Shown here: in pieces, positions 9,598 to 18,444 of the stretch
How the letters are laid out: each line of letters opens with the position of its first letter
Position numbering within the stretch: the first letter of the stretch is position 1
Assembly: GCF_013334205.1 (NCBI RefSeq)
Contig: NZ_CP054424.1
Location: 1,942,001-2,006,000, forward strand
From: Rhodoferax sp. BAB1
GTDB lineage: Bacteria > Pseudomonadota > Gammaproteobacteria > Burkholderiales > Burkholderiaceae_C
Direction: 5' to 3'
Length of the DNA: 64,000 nucleotides
Position numbers and translations under genes: made by a program
The notes under the pieces: generated by a model
The model's input: the letters and a program-made list of their open reading frames with translations, nothing else
Database searches by the model: none
Told to the model about the DNA's origin: nothing

Positions 9598-10982
9598 CCC
9601 TCGTCAGCCTCTTTGTCCACCGGCAGCAGGGCCTGCGCCTGCGCTTCCGGCAGGGCCTCGACCTGGCGCAGTGCGCGCCCCATGGCCCGGCTGCGCGTCT
9701 CGGCGCTGTTCAGGGTATTGAGCACGGTCTCGGTCTGCGACTTCACCTTGGCCAGCACGTCGCCGAACTTGCCGAACTCGGTCTTGACCGCACCCAGCAC
9801 CTGCCAGACCTCGCTGGAGCGCTTCTCCAGCGCCAGCGTGCGAAAACCCATCTGCAGGGAACTGAGCATGGCCAGCAGCGTGGTCGGGCCGGCCAGGGTG
9901 ATACGGTGCTCGCGCTGCAGTGCCTCCATCAGGCCGGGGCGGCGCAACACCTCGGCGTACAGGCCTTCGGTCGGCAGGAAGAGGATGGCAAAGTCCGTGG
10001 TGTAGGGCGGCTCGATGTACTTCTCTGCGATGGACTTGGCCTCCAGCCGGATGCGCGCTTCCAGCGCCTTGGCAGCTGCTTCTGCGGCCAGCACATCGGC
10101 GCGCTGCTGGGCGTCGAGCAGGCGTTCGTAGTCCTCGTTCGGGAACTTGGCATCGATGGGCAGCCACAAGGGCGAGCCATCGTCGGACTTGCCCGGCAGC
10201 TTGATGGCAAAGTCCACCACGTTCTTGCTGCCCGGGCGCGTGGCGATCTGGGCGGCGTATTGATCGGGCACGAAGACCTGCTCCAGCAGGCCGGCTAGCT
10301 GGGCCTCGCCGAACATGCCACGGGTCTTGACGTTGGTCAGCAGGTGCTTGAGGTCGCCCACGCCGGCCGCCAGGGTCTGCATCTCGCCCAGGCCCTTGTG
10401 CACCTGCTCCAGGCGCTCGGCCACCTGCTTGAAGCTCTCGCCCAGGCGCGCGTGCAAGGTGGTCTGCAATTTCTCGTCCACCGTGGCGCGCATCTCGTCG
10501 AGCTTGGCGATATTGGTCTGCTGCAGCTGGGCCAGCTGGGCCTCCAGCGTGGCGCGCACCTCGGACATGCGCCGCGCGTTCGATTCGCTCAGGTTGGAGA
10601 GCTGCAGCGTCAGCGTGTCGGAGAGGGTCTTCTGCAACAGGGCCAGTTGCTGGCCGAAGGCATCGATCTGCGTGTTCTGCGTGCGCGTGGCCTCGGCCCC
10701 CTGTTGCACCAGGGTCTGCTGGAAGGTGGCCAGGTTTTGCGTCAGCTCCAGCCGGCTGCTGCGGGCCGACTCGCTGATCTCCTGGCGCAAGTCGCGCGCC
10801 AGCCGTTCGCTGCCGGCCTGCAACTCGGCGCGCAGCAACTCGCCCGCCTGCGCCGACTTCGTGTCCTCGCGACGCAGCACGAGGGCCAGCAACAGCACCA
10901 GATTCAAGACGCCCAGCGCCAGCAGGGCCCAGACCACAACAGGGTTCACACCGTTTTCCTCCAGGCCGCTATTGTGATTCAT
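9594..10982 (-). CDS. rmuC: DNA recombination protein RmuC
   Basis: A 462-residue RmuC homologue, a family that limits recombination between inverted repeats and has a PD-(D/E)XK-like core. The order is one N-terminal membrane helix (VVVWALLALGVLNLVLLLALVL), a long coiled coil of Gln- and Glu-rich heptads (about residues 40-200), then the RmuC domain with RGMFGEAQLAGLLE, IDAKFPNEDYERL and FLPTEGLYAEVL. ATG start at 10982. An in-frame GTG 11 codons later (VNPVVVW) is a possible alternative. It is divergent from the MarR gene. Confidence 0.93.
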   Translation of the reverse strand: MNHNSGLEENGVNPVVVWALLALGVLNLVLLLALVLRREDTKSAQAGELLRAELQAGSERLARDLRQEISESARSSRLELTQNLATFQQTLVQQGAEATRTQNTQIDAFGQQLALLQKTLSDTLTLQLSNLSESNARRMSEVRATLEAQLAQLQQTNIAKLDEMRATVDEKLQTTLHARLGESFKQVAERLEQVHKGLGEMQTLAAGVGDLKHLLTNVKTRGMFGEAQLAGLLEQVFVPDQYAAQIATRPGSKNVVDFAIKLPGKSDDGSPLWLPIDAKFPNEDYERLLDAQQRADVLAAEAAAKALEARIRLEAKSIAEKYIEPPYTTDFAILFLPTEGLYAEVLRRPGLMEALQREHRITLAGPTTLLAMLSSLQMGFRTLALEKRSSEVWQVLGAVKTEFGKFGDVLAKVKSQTETVLNTLNSAETRSRAMGRALRQVEALPEAQAQALLPVDKEADEG

Positions 10983-11033
10983 GCGCGGGCGTCATGAAGA
11001 CCCGCACACCGCGGGGACAAAGAACCTCATTAC

Positions 11034-11050
11034 ATTTGTACAAATATAAT
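11034..11050 (+). promoter_or_regulatory. Perfect palindrome overlapping a consensus -10 box of the marR-like gene
   Basis: ATTTGTACAAAT (11034-11045) is a perfect 12-bp palindrome of the TTG/CAA-armed type bound by many MarR proteins. Its last base is the first base of a consensus TATAAT (11045-11050). The ATG of the regulator is at 11058, so transcription from this -10 would start at or next to the ATG. No good -35 is seen. It is read as an autoregulatory operator. Confidence 0.6.
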
Positions 11051-11057
11051 CACCGAC

Positions 11058-11594
11058 ATGAAGGCCGTCCGTTCCCCCGCCGCCGTTCATGCCGCGGCCC
11101 GTGCCAGTGCGAGGCCCTCACCTGAGGCCAGCCAGGATCCGGCGGTCGAATCCTTGCGGCGTTTCCGGCAGATCTTTGCAGCCGTGCGCACGCATTTCCG
11201 CCAGGTCGAGCAGATCACGGGCACGGGTGCCGCGCAGCTGCGCGCCCTGAGCCTGCTGCGCGAGCGCCCGGGGCTGCGCATCAGCGAGCTGGCGCAGGCC
11301 ATGGACATCCACCAGTCGACTGCCAGCAACCTGGTCAAGACCCTGGTCGACCGCAAGCTGGTCAGTGGTTTGCGTAGCGGCCAGGATGCCCGTGTGCTGC
11401 ACCTGAACCTGCAACCGGCCGGCGAGAAGGTACTGCAGCGCCTGCAGGGACAGCACTACATCGGCGTGCTGCCCCAGGCCCTGCAGACCCTGCCCCCACG
11501 CGTGCTCAAGCGCATGAACGCCGACCTCGACCTGCTGCTGTCCGCCATGCAGGCGGACAGCGCGGCCGCCCGCTCGCCGCTGGCTTCGCTCTGA
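11058..11594 (+). CDS. MarR-family transcriptional regulator
   Basis: A 178-residue winged-helix regulator. After a roughly 30-residue Ala/Pro-rich lead it shows the MarR core: RISELAQAMDIHQSTASNLVKTL is the recognition helix-turn-helix and LVSGLRSGQDARVLHLNLQPAG is the wing. The ATG at 11058 has no Shine-Dalgarno sequence. Together with a TATAAT ending 8 nt upstream, this suggests a leaderless or nearly leaderless mRNA. The next gene downstream, a CPA2 antiporter 61 nt away on the same strand, is the most likely target besides itself. Ligand unknown. Confidence 0.85.
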   Translation: MKAVRSPAAVHAAARASARPSPEASQDPAVESLRRFRQIFAAVRTHFRQVEQITGTGAAQLRALSLLRERPGLRISELAQAMDIHQSTASNLVKTLVDRKLVSGLRSGQDARVLHLNLQPAGEKVLQRLQGQHYIGVLPQALQTLPPRVLKRMNADLDLLLSAMQADSAAARSPLASL

Positions 11595-11655
11595 TTCCGG
11601 GCCGCCGCCCTGCCTGTGCAGGGCAAAGGACGGCCCCTACTATCTAGGAGTAACG

Positions 11656-12915
11656 ATGATCGATCTGATGCTCAACTGGTCCGAGTGGATCAAACCCTCG
11701 GCCGGTCTGCCCACCGTGCAGTGGGCCCTGCTGCTGGCCCTGGCCGCGGCCGCCGGCCACCTGCTGCAGCGTTACCTGGGCCTGCCCAAGGTGCTGGGCT
11801 ATTCGGCTGTGGGCGCCCTGGCCGGTTTCTCCGGCTACACGACGGCCAGCTGGCCGCTGGACGGCATCGCGCAGTTCATGGTGGAGCTTGGCCTGTCCAT
11901 CGTGCTGTTCGAAGCTGGTGGGCGGCTGTCACTGCGCTGGTTGCGTCACAACCCCATGCTGCTGGCCCAGAGCCTGGGCGAAGCGCTGGCCACCTACCTG
12001 GCGGCCTGGTGGGTGCTGCAGCTGTTCGGCGTGGACGGCGCCCTGCATGTCCCGCTGGCACTGCTGATGGTCGCCACTTCGCCGACCGTGCTGATGCGTG
12101 TGGCCAGCGACCTGCGCGCCAGCGGCCCCGTGACCGACCGCGTCATCACCCTGGCGGCCCTCAACACCTTTTATGTGCTGGCCCTGGGCGGTGTCATGGC
12201 CCGCCTGCTGGGCCGCTCGCAGGCCACCCTGGCTGATGCCATCTACCCGGTGATCCTGCTGGTCGTGGCCTCGGTGCTGGTGGGTGCCTTGCTGGCCTAC
12301 GCCCTGCGCAAGGCGCTGGAGATCATGAGTCCGACCAGCGAGAACACCGCCGTGCTGCAGCTCTCGCTGATCGCCGCCGGCACGGCCCTGGCCGCGCACT
12401 TCGGCGGCTCGGCACCGTTGGCTGCCCTGCTGGCCGGCATCCTGCTCAAGACCCTGCACCCGCGCCCCTGGTCCTGGCCGCGCCAGTTCGGCACGGCCTC
12501 GGCCATCCTGACCATCCTGATGTTCGTGCTGGTCTCCATGGCCGCCGCCCAGGCCCCCTGGGACTGGGAAGCCTGGAGCCTGATCGCCGCCCTGGTGCTG
12601 GCGCGCGCCCTGGCCAAGCTGGGCGCCATCGCGCTGGCGGGTTTTGGCAGCGGTGCCAGCCCGAAACAGGCCTTGTGGACGGCCGGTGCGCTGTGGCCCC
12701 TGTCGGCCGTGGCCCTGCTGCTGGTCTCGCAGTTTGCCGAATTTGCACCCGCCATCGGGCAACCGGTGGCCGCCATCGCCCTGCCGCTGATCCTGTTCAT
12801 GGAAGTGCTGGGCGCGCTCATGGCCATGCTGGCCCTGCAGCGCGCCGGCGAAGCCGGACGCCCGCCGGCCATCCGGCGCGTCAAACCCGAGGGAGAAAAT
12901 ACCGATGCCGCTTGA
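11656..12915 (+). CDS. Cation:proton antiporter, CPA2 family
   Basis: A 419-residue inner-membrane protein with 11-13 predicted hydrophobic segments and the Na+/H+ exchanger fold of the CPA2 group (KefB/KefC, GerN relatives). [21 protein letters not shown] and [13 protein letters not shown] are recognisable family segments. It ends soon after the membrane domain, so the C-terminal RCK/TrkA-N nucleotide-binding domain of Kef proteins is missing. The start has a good Shine-Dalgarno (TAGGAG at 11645-11650). Its last 11 bp overlap ybdK in another frame, so the two are translationally coupled. Ion specificity (K+ or Na+) cannot be decided from sequence. Confidence 0.88.
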   Translation: MIDLMLNWSEWIKPSAGLPTVQWALLLALAAAAGHLLQRYLGLPKVLGYSAVGALAGFSGYTTASWPLDGIAQFMVELGLSIVLFEAGGRLSLRWLRHNPMLLAQSLGEALATYLAAWWVLQLFGVDGALHVPLALLMVATSPTVLMRVASDLRASGPVTDRVITLAALNTFYVLALGGVMARLLGRSQATLADAIYPVILLVVASVLVGALLAYALRKALEIMSPTSENTAVLQLSLIAAGTALAAHFGGSAPLAALLAGILLKTLHPRPWSWPRQFGTASAILTILMFVLVSMAAAQAPWDWEAWSLIAALVLARALAKLGAIALAGFGSGASPKQALWTAGALWPLSAVALLLVSQFAEFAPAIGQPVAAIALPLILFMEVLGALMAMLALQRAGEAGRPPAIRRVKPEGENTDAA

Positions 12916-14038
12916 AGCCTTCAACCATTCCGAGGCCCTGACCCTGGGTGTGGAGCTGGAACTGCAGCTCGTCAACACGCACGACTACGACCTCGCGCCC
13001 TATGCCGACGACATGCTGCGCCTGATGGCCAAGCGCAAGCTGCCTGGCAGCGTGGTGCCGGAGATGACCTCGAGCATGATCGAGATCTCCACCGGCATCT
13101 GCCACTCGCCCTCACACGTGCAGGAAGAGCTGGGCCAGATCCGCGACGCACTGGTGCAGTGCGCCGACAAGCTCAACATCGCGGTGGTCGGCGGCGGCAC
13201 CCACCCTTTCCAGCAATGGCACGAGCGGCGCATCTACGACAAACCGCGCTTCCGCCAGCTGTCCGAACTCTACGGCTACCTGTCCAAGCAGTTCACCATC
13301 TTCGGCCAGCACGTGCATGTGGGCTGCCCGGATGCCGACAGCGCCCTGCTCATGCTGCACCGCATGTCGCGCTACATCCCGCACTTCATTGCGCTCTCGG
13401 CCTCCTCACCCTACGTGCAGGGGCACGACACGGCCTTCGACTCGGCGCGGCTGAACTCGGTATTCGCCTTCCCGCTCTCAGGGCGTGCGCCTTTCGTGCT
13501 GAACTGGGACGACTTCAACGCCTACTTCGACAAGATGACACGCACCGGTGTCGTGAAGAGCATGAAGGACTTCTACTGGGACATCCGGCCCAAGCCGGAG
13601 TACGGCACCGTCGAGATCCGCGTCTTCGACACACCCCTGAGCATCGAGCGCGCGGCCGCGCTGGCCGGCTACGTGCAGGCGCTGGCCGCCTGGTTCCTGA
13701 AGGAAGCCCCGTTCGAACCGGTGGAGGACGATTACCTCGTCTACACCTACAACCGCTTCCAGGCCTGTCGCTTCGGGCTAGACGCGGTCTACGTGGACCC
13801 GGCCAGCGGCACCCACCTGCCGCTCAAGGAGCACATCCTGGCCACGCTGGACCGGGTGCAGCCCTACGCCATCACGCCGGGCTCGGGTGCCGCGCTGGAG
13901 CTGCTGCGCAACAGCACCGAGCGCGGTCTCAACGATGCGCGCTGGCTGCGCGATGCGCAAGCCAACGAGCAGTTGCTGGGTGAGGTCACACGCCAGGCCG
14001 GCCTGCAGTTCCGCAAGGCCAGGGCACCCGAGGCCTGA
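12905..14038 (+). CDS. ybdK: YbdK-type carboxylate-amine ligase (glutamate-cysteine ligase 2 family)
   Basis: A 377-residue protein of the GCS2/YbdK family; E. coli YbdK has weak gamma-glutamate-cysteine ligase activity in vitro. Family segments are [12 protein letters not shown] at the N-terminus, [47 protein letters not shown] and [11 protein letters not shown]. The ATG at 12905 lies inside the antiporter 3' end and has GAGGGAG about 10 nt upstream. It converges on a dehydrogenase gene with a single nucleotide between the stops. True substrate in this organism is unknown; linkage to an antiporter hints at a gamma-glutamyl or thiol signal. Confidence 0.88.
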   Translation: MPLEAFNHSEALTLGVELELQLVNTHDYDLAPYADDMLRLMAKRKLPGSVVPEMTSSMIEISTGICHSPSHVQEELGQIRDALVQCADKLNIAVVGGGTHPFQQWHERRIYDKPRFRQLSELYGYLSKQFTIFGQHVHVGCPDADSALLMLHRMSRYIPHFIALSASSPYVQGHDTAFDSARLNSVFAFPLSGRAPFVLNWDDFNAYFDKMTRTGVVKSMKDFYWDIRPKPEYGTVEIRVFDTPLSIERAAALAGYVQALAAWFLKEAPFEPVEDDYLVYTYNRFQACRFGLDAVYVDPASGTHLPLKEHILATLDRVQPYAITPGSGAALELLRNSTERGLNDARWLRDAQANEQLLGEVTRQAGLQFRKARAPEA

Positions 14039-14039
14039 C

Positions 14040-15023
14040 TCAGGTCTTCAGAACCTGGGGGTTCAAGGGCGTCAGGCCCTTGCCCTTGCTGAAGAACTCG
14101 ATCAGGTTGTCGGCCGCCAGCTTGGCCATGGCCTTGCGCGTGGGCACACTGGAACTGGCAATGTGCGGCGTCAGCACCACGTTGGGCACGGTCAGCAGGT
14201 CCGGATGCACATTGGGTTCGCCCTCGAACACGTCCAGGCCGGCCGCGGCGATGCGCTTGTCGCGCAGCGCCTGGGCCAGGGCCGCGTCGTCGACGATGCC
14301 GCCACGGGCGATGTTGACCAGCGTGGCCGTGGACTTCATCTGCGCCAGTTCGGCCGCGCCGATGGCATGGTGCGAGGCGGCCGAGTAGGGCAGCACCAGC
14401 ACCAGGTGATCGGCCGTCTTGAGCAGTTCTTCCTTGCTGACATAACGCGCCTTGCATTCGGCTTCGGTCGCCGCATCGAGACGCGAGCGGTTGTGATAGA
14501 TCACATTCATGCCGAAGCCATGCGCCCCGCGGCGGGCAATGCCTTGCCCGATTCGGCCCATGCCCAGGATGCCCAGCGTCGCGCCATGGATGTCGGAGCC
14601 GGCGAACATGTCGTAACTCCACTTGGTCCATTTGCCTTCGCGCAGGTAGATCTCGCTCTCGGTGATGCGGCGGGCCGTGGCCATCATCAGCGCAAAGCCG
14701 AAGTCGGCCGTGGTCTCGGTCAGCACGTCGGGCGTGTTGGTGCCCAGCACACCGTGCGCCGTCATGGCGTCGAGGTCGAAGTTGTTGTAACCCACGGCCA
14801 TGTTGGCGCAGATCTTGAGCTTCGGACAGGCGGCGAGCACATCGGTGTCGATGCGCACGCTGCCCGTGGTGAAAGCGCCATCCTTGTCGCGCAGCTTCTC
14901 GATCAGCTGGGCGCCGGTCCAGGCCTCATCAGCCTGGTTGGACTCGACGTCGAAATGCTGCGACAGGTGCGCAATGGTTTCGGGAAAGACGGCGCGGGTG
15001 ACGAGGATGCGGGGTTTGCTCAT
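14040..15023 (-). CDS. D-2-hydroxyacid dehydrogenase (glyoxylate/hydroxypyruvate or 2-ketogluconate reductase type)
   Basis: A 327-residue NAD(P)-dependent dehydrogenase of the GhrB/TkrA/GyaR group. The dinucleotide fold carries GILGMGRIGQGIARR. Catalytic segments are LVNIARGGIVDDAAL (Arg), FEGEPNVHPDLL (Glu) and VVLTPHIASSS (His). An in-frame TTG at 15038 would add five residues (KASA after the initiator), but ATG at 15023 (MSKPRILVT) is the family N-terminus and is preferred. It follows nhaD by 15 nt on the same strand and is probably the last gene of that unit. Exact substrate is not decidable. Confidence 0.9.
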   Translation of the reverse strand: MSKPRILVTRAVFPETIAHLSQHFDVESNQADEAWTGAQLIEKLRDKDGAFTTGSVRIDTDVLAACPKLKICANMAVGYNNFDLDAMTAHGVLGTNTPDVLTETTADFGFALMMATARRITESEIYLREGKWTKWSYDMFAGSDIHGATLGILGMGRIGQGIARRGAHGFGMNVIYHNRSRLDAATEAECKARYVSKEELLKTADHLVLVLPYSAASHHAIGAAELAQMKSTATLVNIARGGIVDDAALAQALRDKRIAAAGLDVFEGEPNVHPDLLTVPNVVLTPHIASSSVPTRKAMAKLAADNLIEFFSKGKGLTPLNPQVLKT

Positions 15024-15038
15024 GGCAGAGGCTTTCAA

Positions 15039-16451
15039 TTAACGGAACCAGATGAAGGTCATGACGACGAAGAGGGGCAGCAGGATGGCGCCCGACCACA
15101 GCATGTAACCGAAGAAACTCGGCATCTTCACGCCGCGGTCCTCGGCAATGGCCTTGACCATCAGATTGGGCGCGTTGCCGATGTAGGTGTTGGCCCCCAT
15201 GAACACCGCCCCCGCCGAGATGGCGGCCAGGGTCGGTGCCAGCGTGGTCATCAGGATCGCCGGATCGCCACCGGCGGTGTTGAAGAACACCAGGTAGGTC
15301 GGCGCGTTGTCCAGGAAGGAGCTCAAGGCGCCGGCCGCCCAGAAATACATGGCGGGATCAGGCGAGCCGTCCGGGCGCGTCACGGCGGCCACCACGGCGC
15401 CGAAAGGGCCGTTCACGCCGGCCTTGAGCATGGCAATCACGGGAATGATGGTCAGGAAGATGCCGGCAAACAGCTTGGCCACCTCCTGCATCGGGGCCCA
15501 GGAAAACTGGTTGTTGACGTGGGCGTCCAGGGGCGTGATCTTCAGCGACACCAGGGTGACGATGAGCAGGCCGACATCGCGCACCAGCCCCGGCAGGCCG
15601 ACCTCGGTGCCCAGGATGTCGAAGACGACGCCCGACTTCCAGAAACCACTGAGCAGCACCAGGCCCACGATGGCCCCCAGCAGCCAGAAGTTGCTGGCCC
15701 CCTCGAAGCCGATGCGTTTGCTGTCGGGTGTGGGGTCGACCGGCAGGATCTCCTCGCGCCGGTGGTAGTACCAGCTGTCCATGGCATAGAACAGTGCCAG
15801 CAGCACGCCCACCAGGAACAGCGTCTCCGGGAAGATGTGGCTCAGGGTCCAGAAGAAGTCCACCCCCTTGAGGAAACCCAGGAACAGGGGCGGGTCGCCC
15901 AGCGGCGTCAGCGAACCACCGGCGTTGGAGACGATGAAGATGAAAAACACCACCACATGCGCCTTGTGCCTGCGATTGTCATTGGCTCGGATCAGCGGGC
16001 GGATCATCAGCATCGAGGCCCCGGTGGTGCCCATGAAACTGGCCAGCACGGCCCCGATGGCCAGGATGGCGGTGTTGAGGCCCGGGCTGCCGTGCAGGTT
16101 GCCGCGGATATGGATGCCGCCGGCCACTGTGAACAGCGCCGTCAGCAGGATGATGAAAGGGATGTACTCGGCCAGCAGGGCATGGACAAAGTTCACCAGC
16201 GCCGTGCCGGGGCCGAAGGCCAGCGCAAAGGGCAGCAGGAAGGCCAGGGACCAGGCCGCTGCCACCTTGCCGAAATGATGGTGCCAGAAGGTCGGCGCCA
16301 GCAGTGGCATGACGGCGATGGACAGCAGGATGCCGGCAAAGGGCACACCCCAGATGGCCGAGAGCTGGCTGCCGTCGAATTCGGCCGCCATCGCCAGGCC
16401 GGGGCACAGGGCCAGCCATCCCAGGGCCAGGCCCCAACGGTATCGTTTCAT
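15039..16451 (-). CDS. nhaD: NhaD-type Na+/H+ antiporter
   Basis: A 470-residue ion-transporter-superfamily membrane protein with about 12 hydrophobic segments. NhaD hallmarks are FMGTTGASMLMIRPLIRAN, VSNAGGSLTPLGDPPLFLGFLKG and AGALSSFLDNAPTYLVFFN. The first 23 residues look like a cleavable or re-entrant signal segment, as in other NhaD proteins. It most likely exports Na+ or Li+ in exchange for protons and helps at alkaline pH. It sits between a nitroreductase gene (14 nt) and a 2-hydroxyacid dehydrogenase gene (15 nt), all leftward. Confidence 0.93.
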   Translation of the reverse strand: MKRYRWGLALGWLALCPGLAMAAEFDGSQLSAIWGVPFAGILLSIAVMPLLAPTFWHHHFGKVAAAWSLAFLLPFALAFGPGTALVNFVHALLAEYIPFIILLTALFTVAGGIHIRGNLHGSPGLNTAILAIGAVLASFMGTTGASMLMIRPLIRANDNRRHKAHVVVFFIFIVSNAGGSLTPLGDPPLFLGFLKGVDFFWTLSHIFPETLFLVGVLLALFYAMDSWYYHRREEILPVDPTPDSKRIGFEGASNFWLLGAIVGLVLLSGFWKSGVVFDILGTEVGLPGLVRDVGLLIVTLVSLKITPLDAHVNNQFSWAPMQEVAKLFAGIFLTIIPVIAMLKAGVNGPFGAVVAAVTRPDGSPDPAMYFWAAGALSSFLDNAPTYLVFFNTAGGDPAILMTTLAPTLAAISAGAVFMGANTYIGNAPNLMVKAIAEDRGVKMPSFFGYMLWSGAILLPLFVVMTFIWFR

Positions 16452-16465
16452 TGTCGTTCCTCTTG

Positions 16466-17152
16466 TTATTCCAGCCAGTGGGTGAATTGTTCGGCCGGCA
16501 CACGCGGCGTATGAAAGCTGTTGACGACGTTGGACGCATCGGCATGACCCAGCGCCATGCCGCAGACCAGCATCTCCTCGGGACCTGCGCCGATGTGCGG
16601 CAGGATGATCTTCGCAAAACCGTTCCAGGCCGCCTGCGGGCAGGTGTGCAGGCCGCGCGCGCGCGCCGCCAGCATGATGTTCTGCAGGAACATGCCGTAG
16701 TCCACCAGCGAGCCACGCCCCATGACACGGTCCAGCGTGAACATCAGGCCCACGGGGGCATCGAAGAAACGGAAGTTGCGCTGGTGCTGGGCGTGCATCC
16801 TGTCCTTGTCGCCCTTACCTATGCCCAGCAGGCCGTAGAGTCCCCAGCCATTCTCGCGCCGTCGGTCGATATAGGGACTGACCCATTGCTCCGGGTAGTA
16901 GTCGTATTCCTCGCGGTATTCGGCGGCCAGCGCCGGATCGGCGCGCAGTGCCTCATGCGCGGCACACACTTTCTCCACCAGGCTGTCGCGGCTGGCACCC
17001 CGCAGCACGTAGACCTTCCAGGGCTGGGTATTGGTACCCGAAGGCGCGCGGCTGGCCAGTTGCAGGATGTCCTGGATGGTTTCAGGCGCCACGGCCTGCG
17101 GCGTGAAGGCGCGCACGGACATGCGCGTCTGGATGGCTTCGTCTACGGTCAT
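16466..17152 (-). CDS. Nitroreductase-family flavoprotein
   Basis: A 228-residue FMN-dependent oxidoreductase. RMSVRAFTPQAV and ASRAPSGTNTQPWKVYVL are the FMN phosphate and ring-binding segments at the N-terminus; GRGSLVDYGMFLQNIMLAARARGL is the dimer-interface helix; EEMLVCGMALGHAD closes the active site. Such enzymes reduce nitroaromatics, quinones or enones with NAD(P)H; the natural substrate is unknown. ATG at 17152, 5 nt after the thioesterase stop and 14 nt before nhaD, so these genes form one leftward unit. Confidence 0.92.
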   Translation of the reverse strand: MTVDEAIQTRMSVRAFTPQAVAPETIQDILQLASRAPSGTNTQPWKVYVLRGASRDSLVEKVCAAHEALRADPALAAEYREEYDYYPEQWVSPYIDRRRENGWGLYGLLGIGKGDKDRMHAQHQRNFRFFDAPVGLMFTLDRVMGRGSLVDYGMFLQNIMLAARARGLHTCPQAAWNGFAKIILPHIGAGPEEMLVCGMALGHADASNVVNSFHTPRVPAEQFTHWLE

Positions 17153-17157
17153 GGTAT

Positions 17158-17601
17158 TCAGGTCAGGGTTTCAAGCGCCGTTCGCAGGGGCGCCGGAAGG
17201 GGTGCCGGCCGGCGGGACAACCGGTCCACGTAGACATGCACGAAATGGCCCTGGGCGGCCGCGAATTCCTCGCCCTGGGCATAGAGGCCGACCTCATAAC
17301 GCACACTGGAATGACCCAGCCGCGCCACGCGTATGCCGGCCTCGACAGTCTGGGGAAAAGCCAGCGAGGCAAAGTAGTTGCACTGGGTCTCGATCACCAG
17401 GCCGATGGTGTCGCCACCGTGGATGTCCAGCACGCCCTGCTCGATCAGCCAAGCGTTGACGGCGGTGTCAAACCAGCTGTAGTAGACGACGTTGTTGACA
17501 TGACCATACACATCGTTGTCCATCCAGCGGGTGGTGATGGGGCGGAAGACCCGGTAAGCGCTGCGCGGGAGCGGCCGTGGTTTCTCGTTGGGGTTGTTCA
17601 T
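17158..17601 (-). CDS. Acyl-CoA thioesterase, 4HBT hotdog family
   Basis: A 147-residue single-domain hotdog thioesterase that hydrolyses acyl-CoA. The active-site segment RWMDNDVYGHVNNVVYYSWFDTAVN contains the family D-x-x-G-H-V-N-N-x-x-Y signature with the catalytic Asp. The frame is open upstream to 17736, but the ATG at 17601 (MNNPNEKPRPL) is the sensible start. It is the first gene of a leftward unit with nitroreductase, nhaD and a dehydrogenase, and is divergent from the phasin gene. Chain-length preference is unknown. Confidence 0.9.
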   Translation of the reverse strand: MNNPNEKPRPLPRSAYRVFRPITTRWMDNDVYGHVNNVVYYSWFDTAVNAWLIEQGVLDIHGGDTIGLVIETQCNYFASLAFPQTVEAGIRVARLGHSSVRYEVGLYAQGEEFAAAQGHFVHVYVDRLSRRPAPLPAPLRTALETLT

Positions 17602-17706
17602 GCTGCCCCTGATTTTGCCAGTCCCCAGCCTCGGCCTTTCAGGTGCTGCCCATGCCGCCATTGCGCCCGCCCCACCCTTCAGGGTTTCTAGGCTGCCGGA
17701 CCTAAA

Positions 17707-17723
17707 TTGCTGCAAAGCAGCAA
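17707..17723 (+). promoter_or_regulatory. PhaR-type operator, distal copy
   Basis: TTGCTGC-AAA-GCAGCAA (17707-17723) is a perfect inverted repeat with the CTGC-N3-GCAG core known for PhaR, the regulator of phasin and polyhydroxyalkanoate genes. It lies just upstream of the -35 of the phasin promoter. Confidence 0.65.
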
Positions 17724-17730
17724 AAACCTC

Positions 17731-17758
17731 TTGCATTCGGAGTGGGGCTGCCTAAAAT
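17731..17758 (+). promoter_or_regulatory. Sigma-70-type promoter of the phasin gene
   Basis: TTGCAT (17731-17736), 16-nt spacer, TAAAAT (17753-17758). Predicted transcription start near 17765, immediately before the proximal PhaR-type site. Confidence 0.6.
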
Positions 17759-17766
17759 TGGCCTCA

Positions 17767-17781
17767 TGCTGCAATGCAGCA
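17767..17781 (+). promoter_or_regulatory. PhaR-type operator, proximal copy
   Basis: TGCTGC-AAT-GCAGCA (17767-17781), the same CTGC-N3-GCAG core, placed over the predicted start of transcription. Its centre is 59 bp from the centre of the distal copy. Occupancy here would block initiation. Confidence 0.65.
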
Positions 17782-17818
17782 AACATGGTTCCCCAACCCT
17801 TCCTTCAAGGAGTTTTCT

Positions 17819-18361
17819 ATGCTGACCGTCGAACAAGTCCTGGCCGCCAACAAGGCCAACGTTGAAACCCTCTTTGGTCTGACCGGCAAAGCCTTCGAAG
17901 GCGTGGAAAAGCTGGTTGAACTCAATCTGGCCGCCTCCCGTGCCCTGCTGGCCGAGTCCGCCAGCCAGACGCAGACCGTTCTGAATGCCAAGGACCCGCA
18001 AGAACTGCTGGCCCTGCAATCCGGCCTGCTGCAGCCGCTGAGCGAAAAGGCCGCCAGCTACAGTCGCGAAATCTATGACATCGCCGCCGTGACCAGCGCC
18101 GAATTCGGCAAAACCTTCGAAGCCCAGGTCGCCGAAGCCCAGAAGAAATTCCTGGACGTGGTCGATAGCACGGCCCAGAACGCCCCGGCCGGTTCCGAAA
18201 CCGCCGTCGCCCTGATGAAGAGCGCCGTGGCTGCGGCCAACAACGTGCTGGAAAGCGCCCAGAAATCGGCCAAGCAGGCAGCTGCCCTGGCTGAGTCGAA
18301 TTTCAAGGCGGCGACCGTCAGCACCGTCGAAGCCGGCAAAACGGCTAGCAAAAAGCGTTGA
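17819..18361 (+). CDS. phaP: Phasin family protein
   Basis: A 180-residue phasin, the amphipathic coat protein of polyhydroxyalkanoate granules. It starts [36 protein letters not shown], as many burkholderial PhaP proteins do, and is Ala/Lys/Glu-rich with heptad-like helices throughout and no Cys or Trp. The frame is open 45 nt upstream, but the ATG at 17819 has AAGGAG at 17807-17812 and fits the family. Two PhaR-type operators and a good promoter precede it. A structured 3' region and a candidate small RNA follow. Confidence 0.93.
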   Translation: MLTVEQVLAANKANVETLFGLTGKAFEGVEKLVELNLAASRALLAESASQTQTVLNAKDPQELLALQSGLLQPLSEKAASYSREIYDIAAVTSAEFGKTFEAQVAEAQKKFLDVVDSTAQNAPAGSETAVALMKSAVAAANNVLESAQKSAKQAAALAESNFKAATVSTVEAGKTASKKR

Positions 18362-18385
18362 TTTTTAACGCGGGATAGACCCAGC

Positions 18386-18416
18386 TTGTAGAGGCTTTAC
18401 CGAAGAGCCTTTACAA
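18386..18416 (+). other. Hairpin behind the phasin stop codon
   Basis: TTGTAGAGGCT (18386-18396) pairs with AGCCTTTACAA (18406-18416) with one G-U pair and a 9-nt loop. There is no T-run, so it is more likely an mRNA 3'-end stabiliser or attenuator than a full terminator. Its right arm overlaps the -35 box of the promoter described next. Confidence 0.5.
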
Positions 18417-18438
18417 CAAGGGAAAACCCTGACATAAT
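18410..18438 (+). promoter_or_regulatory. Sigma-70-type promoter of a candidate small RNA
   Basis: TTTACA (18410-18415), a 17-nt spacer and CATAAT (18433-18438) each match consensus at five of six positions. No open reading frame follows on this strand before the terminator at 18527, which is why a non-coding transcript is proposed. Confidence 0.55.
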
Positions 18439-18444
18439 TCATTT

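Noticed and set aside
13887..16514. 875-codon open frame opposite the dehydrogenase and nhaD genes
   Set aside because: Antisense to two well-supported genes and without any recognisable domain.
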